Below, one piece after another: positions 1 through 64,000 of a DNA stretch of 64,000 bases. Within the stretch, counting starts at the first letter, position 1. Each line of letters begins with the position of its first letter. This DNA comes from Lampris incognitus (lineage: Eukaryota; Chordata; Actinopteri; Lampriformes; Lampridae): the NCBI RefSeq assembly GCF_029633865.1, contig NC_079219.1:53416898-53480897 (forward strand). The letters are read 5' to 3'. The notes beneath the pieces were generated by a model, which worked only from the letters and a program-made list of their open reading frames with translations, did no database searches and was not told the DNA's origin. The position numbers and the translations under genes are program-made.

Positions 1-23
1 AAGCACCCGCCTCCCCTCCTTAC

Positions 24-59001
<58,978 letters not shown>

Positions 59002-59640
59002 TTTTCGTCCACTATTGCTCCCACCCTGCTCCGAGCAGCCCCGTGTGAGAGCGTGAAACCCCGCCGCCGCCACCGGCACCACCCGCCCCCCCCCCCCCAG
59101 ACGAAGTCCGGACTTCTGCCGGATATAAAAAGAAAAAGCAGGCAAGTAAAGACTCGGATCAAACAACCCCCGAACACGTCCAGACCTCCGGGACGGGCTG
59201 TAAAAACGCGCGCATCTTCTCTCTACATCCGGCCAAGTTCGCTTCTCGCGCGGAGCCAACGCCGCGTCCCAGCCCCAGACAGCATCCCGACCGCCATCTT
59301 CCGCCGGGAGCTCGACCGCTGCTGCCGCCTCGCTGACGGAGCGGCGGAGCGAGAGGAGGAGGAGGAGGAGGAGGAGGAGAAAAAAAGAATTTCTTTCCAA
59401 AAAAAAAAAAAAAACCACGCGCCGACGTCAAATCCGAGCCGGGGGTAACGAGATAAGTTATCTCACATGCTGCGACGACACGTACGTCAGCAGCGCTGAC
59501 CGCAGGTGAACGCGCGTCATATTGGCGCGTTTTATTAAACTTTTCAACGCGTGTCACGCGTGCGGCATCCCTCACCTATAACCCTACTGTCTGATTTCCC
59601 TTTACGGGCGCGCGCGCGCGCACGACTGCAGAGAAAGCAT
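59002..59640 (-). promoter_or_regulatory. GC-rich KIF13A 5' UTR/promoter region
   Basis: GC- and CpG-rich stretch just upstream of the KIF13A ATG. It includes a GGA triplet repeat (59356-59378), an A-run (59399-59414) and a CG dinucleotide tract (59607-59624). It resembles a CpG-island promoter; no TATA box or start site could be fixed. Confidence 0.5.
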
Positions 59641-59780
59641 TAACCATAATAAACATAACCCCCCCCCCCGTATTCAGATATGATTAAATCGCCCCCCCTC
59701 ATCAATACTGTGGATTATGGTTGCCTTCTTTTTCTGTACACCTGCAAAAATCAACAATGGACCAGTCCGAGACAGCCATC

Positions 59781-59850
59781 ATATCATGTATTATATCATA
59801 TCATATCATATCATGTATCATATCATGTATCATATCATATCATATCATCC
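59781..59850. repeat. TCATA pentanucleotide repeat
   Basis: Imperfect atcat/atcatgt repeats between KIF13A and NHLRC1. Confidence 0.9.
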
Positions 59851-60427
59851 ACCCCTATAAACAATCATAACTTCCACCAACCGTCTACCACTGGATAAGA
59901 GCTGGTGGTGATGACGTGTATTTAGAAACAGAATTACATAAATGATAAGCTTAATGACATCAATATTTATATAACGTGTTCACTGAAACTCGAAACACCC
60001 CAAAACATGTTTCGTTGTTGTTTCATTGTTTCCCAGCCTTTGCGTTAGTCATTGTTTTTTTCCATAAAATATCTTAAAAGTCGCAGGAAACGAGTCTGGA
60101 GATCCTTCACTTTTTTCCTGTGTGTGGGGGGGGGTCAGTCAGACCCCCCCCCACATAACAGGTGATGCAGTGTTGAACACAATAAGGGCTTGCTTTGAAA
60201 TGATGGTTTGGTTTTCGAAGTCTTTATTTTCTTGGCTGATAAAACGTGAAGTCAAGATTGAATCGAAATCACAAGGTAACGCAACGTTTCACATTACAAC
60301 GTGTACTTACACGTTCAATTATCTGCCCTGTCCGTGTGGAAAAACACGACATCTGAAAACACATTTAACTGCTGTCATTTTGTGCTAAGCAAAACACAAA
60401 CAAGTGGTGAGACAGATTTGACAAACT
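59850..60427. other. NHLRC1-KIF13A intergenic spacer
   Basis: AT-rich, with C/G runs at 59659 and 60124-60155. No gene. Any distal KIF13A promoter elements would lie here. Confidence 0.5.
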
Positions 60428-60433
60428 TTTATT
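60428..60433 (-). terminator. NHLRC1: NHLRC1 polyadenylation signal AATAAA
   Basis: AATAAA on the minus strand, starting 10 nt after the TAA stop. A GT-rich stretch (cttgtttgtgttttg) follows at about 60390-60405, where a downstream element is expected. Predicted 3' UTR is only about 30-40 nt. Confidence 0.65.
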
Positions 60434-60443
60434 GCATAACGTG

Positions 60444-61676
60444 TTATATAGTGGCTATGGCGCCGGATTGAGCGGAGTAAATCTTCACGGCGTGGTCTCC
60501 GCTGTCTAAAATGATGAGGGAGTCGTTGGCTGCGTTGACCGCCATCCCCACCGGGTGGACCAAGTGTCCTCCAACAAGAGGAGTCAGGACTGGGCTGTCC
60601 CAGCACCTCCCCAAGCTCCAAATCATCCCCTGCGTGGAGTCAATCATTACCAAAGCTCCTTCTTTGTCAAAGGCCACACCAGACGCAGACAGCCGAACCC
60701 CAGAACCCAGGCTCATGCTGAAGCTGTCCATCTGATAAAGGAGGTGGAAGCCCTTTTCATACACGCTCAGTCTTGTGGGTCTGTGGTTCCCTGTGGGATT
60801 TGTGTCGTGACCCAGACTCTCCACCACCGCTATGTTCCCCGTTGCCCGGCAGCAGGCCACCTCTTTGGGATGTTGAAGGTGGGTGATGACCGCATCCAGG
60901 TTGAGGGTCACACCCCGAGCGTAGTCCACGATCACCTGGGAGAGGGTGCCGGCATGGTTGTCTGACACCAGGATGTGCCCACAGCTGTCTATGTCCACGC
61001 CCCACGGCAGCTGAAATGACCCCTTGACCGTCATAACGTGGCTCCCCCTGGAGGTGAAAACCTTGACTGCGTTGTTGCCCGCATCGGTCACCACCACATA
61101 TCCACTGGGGGAAACGGCCACGTCCAGCGGGTAACAAATCTCCCTGTCCGCCCGCCCTCTCGGCCCAAAGCTGTGCAATCTCCTGCCCTGAGGGCTGAAG
61201 ACAGCCACCCTCTTGTCTCCATCGTGGACCACCATGATTGTCCCCGATGACTCAAACACCGCTACCCCCGTGGGGTTGATCAGCGTCCCCCAGCCCCCGA
61301 AAGCTGAGCAGAGTCGCAAGGCCCCAAAAGTCAGACCTCCGCACCGACTGACACTTCCCTTCACCCCACGAGGAGCAGCGGGCCCGGGGCTCCTGGTGAG
61401 CAGCAGCTCCTGGAGGTCGGTCAAAGCCCGGCAGTGGGAGGTGCCGTCCACATGGCACAGCTGTCGGCAAAATGGGCACTCCAGCTTCCTGAGGACGGGG
61501 TGGGACAAAGCCTGGACACATTCCTGACAGAGAACATGGCCGCAGGTGAGGTTCTGCGGCCTGCGCTCGCTCTGCTGCCAGCTGAACCTCTCGAAGCAGA
61601 CCTTACACTCCAGCAAGTTGACCTGGATCTCCCTCAGAATCCCTCCGGTTCTTAGGGAACAGGGAGCCTTGGCCAT
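60444..61676 (-). CDS. NHLRC1: NHLRC1 (malin) E3 ubiquitin ligase
   Basis: Single-exon gene of 410 codons; human malin is 395. In mammals malin is a RING E3 ligase that works with the glycogen phosphatase laforin and ubiquitinates glycogen-metabolism proteins; its loss causes Lafora disease. A perfect C3HC4 RING is seen: C24, C27, C45, H47, C50, C53, C67, C70 (motifs ECKVC, LTCGHVLCQEC, ECPFC). From about residue 125 to the end there are six NHL-type blades, for example NPTGVAVFESSG, YPLDVAVSPSGYVVVTDAG, LPWGVDIDSCGHILVSDN and HPVGMAVNAANDSLIILDSG. The start is the first ATG before the RING, where family members also begin (MA...). It lies upstream of KIF13A on the same strand, as in mammals. 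The frame has no breaks. Confidence 0.96.
   Translation of the reverse strand: MAKAPCSLRTGGILREIQVNLLECKVCFERFSWQQSERRPQNLTCGHVLCQECVQALSHPVLRKLECPFCRQLCHVDGTSHCRALTDLQELLLTRSPGPAAPRGVKGSVSRCGGLTFGALRLCSAFGGWGTLINPTGVAVFESSGTIMVVHDGDKRVAVFSPQGRRLHSFGPRGRADREICYPLDVAVSPSGYVVVTDAGNNAVKVFTSRGSHVMTVKGSFQLPWGVDIDSCGHILVSDNHAGTLSQVIVDYARGVTLNLDAVITHLQHPKEVACCRATGNIAVVESLGHDTNPTGNHRPTRLSVYEKGFHLLYQMDSFSMSLGSGVRLSASGVAFDKEGALVMIDSTQGMIWSLGRCWDSPVLTPLVGGHLVHPVGMAVNAANDSLIILDSGDHAVKIYSAQSGAIATI
60645..60700. other. Antisense frames in NHLRC1 are shadows
   Basis: Plus-strand open frames across 60511-61655 overlap NHLRC1 out of frame or antisense. They contain no recognisable domain, so no second gene is called here. 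Confidence 0.6.
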
Positions 61677-62639
61677 GACTGAAATATCCTGACGTCCTCG
61701 GCCTGTCTATCGAAACGACACCGTCAAACAGCTGCAGCCAGCAAGAAACGTGAGAAAGCAGGAAGATAAAGGCAACGGAACGAAGAGAGACAGGGAGAGA
61801 GAGGGAGAAAAGGGAGATTTGAAAACAGAGCGCTGCAACATTTTAGGGCAGCACGCGCTCGCCTTGCAGGCCCAGAAAGTCATGTGACTTGGACAGCATG
61901 CAAAACAAACTCCAAAGGGCCTTTGCTGCCCTCCTTTGGAAATCCAGATATGCACACGTTGTAGACGCAGAGCCCGTGAGCTTAGGGCCCTGCCGTCTTT
62001 TTTCATAGAAATAAAGCCTTTTTGTGATGCTGCGGTCAATGAAACCACAACTACATAATTTGCATTCATTCATGATTTGTCTAGCAATAGTCGACACTGT
62101 CTGGACAATATGTGCCTGAAAAATCCTCGTTACATTACATCGCCACATTTATATCTCGTCATTTTTTCAAGGGACAAATCAATTCACAATTTCTTGAAAT
62201 GTATCTTGTTGTACCTCAGCTGGAGGCAGCTATTTTAGTCCGTTAGTTGCCCGGTGTGCAGACAAAGTGAAATCTGATCTTTTGGAAACAGAAGGGCAGT
62301 GCCTGAGTCAGCCGACTTGGCTCTGCCTTGCTGCAGCGGTGCATTCTCCAAAGGTCAAACCAGATGATACGTGAGTTCCTATTATGATTTATACAGCTTA
62401 TTTGTTGGGAATATTGCTTTACTCAACAGATGAATGACATTAAATAAAAATCAGTTCCCTCAGTTCATTAAGATGAGTACAAACGTTGAGGTTCAGGTAA
62501 CTGACTTGGTATTTACTATGTGTCCTGCTCACGATCAATGAAACAATGAGTCCAGCTTCTTTTATTATAGCACGATAAAATGTACTACAATGTACTATAC
62601 ATAACGGTAAGTAAAATGTGATAATGAGAGGAAAATGTT
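61677..62639. other. NHLRC1 5' flank
   Basis: No coding feature. Presumably holds the NHLRC1 promoter and 5' UTR, but no core element could be assigned. Confidence 0.5.
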
Positions 62640-64000
62640 ACAATCTTATAATTTCACTTAGCTGACGCACTTATCCAAAGCGACGTACATCTGAGAGTTA
62701 ATACAACACAAGCAAGGATCTAGTCAAGAGACAACAATGCAAGTAAGTGCCAAAAAACTAGCTTCAAGTCCGATAGGACATAGGTGTCAACAGGCAGTGC
62801 ACAAAGGCAATGCATAGGGTGTATAGAAGCGGTTTTATTTATTTATTTTTAATACCATCAGGTGTGGAGGTGTTCGTGAAAGAGCTGGGTCTTTAGCTTC
62901 TTCTTAAAGATGGAGAGGGACTCAGCGGATTGAATGGAGTTTGGTAACTCGTTCCACCACCGGGGAACTACAGAAGAGCCTGGCTAGTGACTTAGGGCCC
63001 TGTTGTGGCACAAGTGCCAGGCGCCTTTCATTAGCAGAGTGTATTGAGCAGGACTGAGTGTAGACCTGAATGAGGGAGTTCAGGTAGGCAGGAGCCTTTT
63101 TAGTTGCTGTTTTGTGAGTGAGCGTTAAGGTTTTGAATTTGATGCGGGCAGCAACTGGGGGCCAGTGGAGGGATATGAACAGCAGAGTGACTTCTGCTGT
63201 TTTGGGTTGGTTTAAGACCGGACACGCTGCCGTGTTCTGGATCATTTGCAGAGGTTTGAAAGTGCATGCAGGGAGACCTGCCAGTAAGGAGTTGCAGTAG
63301 TCAAAGTGTGATATTACAAGAGCCTGTAGCAGGAGTTGTGCTGCATGCTCAGACAGGTAGGGTCTAATTCTCTTGATGTTGTACAGGGCAAATTGGCACG
63401 ACTGAGCAATCAAGGCCACGTGAACCTTAAAGGTTTGTTGGTCATCAATCATGACACCCAGGTTTTGGGCAGACTTTGTGGGTATGAGTTGGGTTGAGCC
63501 AAGCTGGATATTGATCTCTTGTTGTATGGATGGACTGGCTGGGATGACAGGGAGCTCAGTCTTAGATAGGTTAAGCTGAAAGTGACGTTCTTTCATCCAT
63601 GCAGAGATATATCAGCAAGGCATGATGATATTCGTGCTGAGGCTGTGAGGTCATCTGGCGGGAATGATAGGAAGAGCTGGGTATCGTCAGCATACCAATG
63701 GTATGAGAAACCATGGGAGCGGATGATTGCACTAAGTGACATGGTGTACAGGTACGCTGAAAAGAGAAGGGGACTGAGCACTGACCCTTGAGGTACCCCT
63801 ATGGATAAGCCATGCAGTTTGAACACTTCTCCCCTCCAAGATATTCTAAAAGATCTCCCTGAGAGGTAGGATTTTGGATGGTATCGGGTTCAGCAGACAG
63901 GTAGTGGGACAAGAGTCCAGCAGAAGCTTGGAGACTTCCTCCTCGCTCAGGGGGGAGTGAGGCACTGTTAGCTGGCAGCAGCAGACAGCGTTGGTCAGGC
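62640..64000 (-). mobile_element. L2-type LINE, 3' part with internal deletion, runs off right edge
   Basis: Minus-strand frames: SPLSEEEVSKLLLDSCPTTC at the right edge, then a gap, then [19 protein letters not shown] and [13 protein letters not shown] (catalytic YADD), then NLGVMIDDQQTF, SHFDYCNSLLAGLP and LHWPPVAARIKFK. The frame shifts near 63595 (ORFs 63826-63593 and 63596-62922). The 3' end carries the L2-like tail gtcgctttggataagtgcgtcagctaa (62652-62690). It is a dead copy. Confidence 0.88.

Noticed and set aside
61213..61527. Plus frame of 104 codons opposite NHLRC1
   Set aside because: Antisense shadow of a conserved coding sequence.

Overview
The window is vertebrate nuclear DNA, almost certainly from a ray-finned (teleost-type) fish. 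It has GT-AG introns and long CA, GA and GATA microsatellites. It also carries many tRNA-derived SINEs of types common in fish, and fragments of fish non-LTR (RTE, L2, Tx1-like) and Penelope-like elements. Nothing prokaryotic is present.

Two protein genes are supported, both on the minus strand. The first is KIF13A, a kinesin-3 motor. It fills positions 59001 down to the left edge, and its 3' end lies outside the window. I traced 37 coding exons by homology to the KIF13A family, splice sites and reading phase. They join in frame into 1480 codons, or 1491 with a 33-nt cassette exon. They cover the motor domain, neck, FHA domain, coiled coils and the KIF1B/DUF3694 region, and reach the start of the C-terminal tail. 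Residue numbers in the exon entries leave out the cassette. The second gene is single-exon NHLRC1 (malin), a RING plus NHL-repeat E3 ubiquitin ligase of 410 codons at 60444-61676. It lies 1.44 kb upstream of the KIF13A start codon on the same strand. From general knowledge, KIF13A and NHLRC1 are also neighbours on human chromosome 6p22.3, so this is conserved synteny.

Layout: 1-38.6 kb holds KIF13A exons 37 to 4. Exon 3, a 13-nt microexon, is at 40.8 kb. A 17.7-kb intron separates it from exons 2 and 1 at 58.5-59.0 kb. A GC-rich 5' flank lies at 59.0-59.6 kb and NHLRC1 at 60.4-61.7 kb. A truncated L2-type LINE runs from 62.6 kb to the right edge. The introns contain at least three tRNA-derived SINE families, many copies with clear target-site duplications. 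They also contain a nested Penelope / DNA transposon / SINE stack at 22.6-24.4 kb, two MITE-like elements and a 41-bp minisatellite.

The two genes have unrelated jobs: vesicle transport along microtubules, and control of glycogen metabolism by ubiquitination. I see no new biochemical system. The observations most worth checking concern splicing (microexon, cassette exon, microsatellites in place of polypyrimidine tracts) and the modular make-up of the SINEs.
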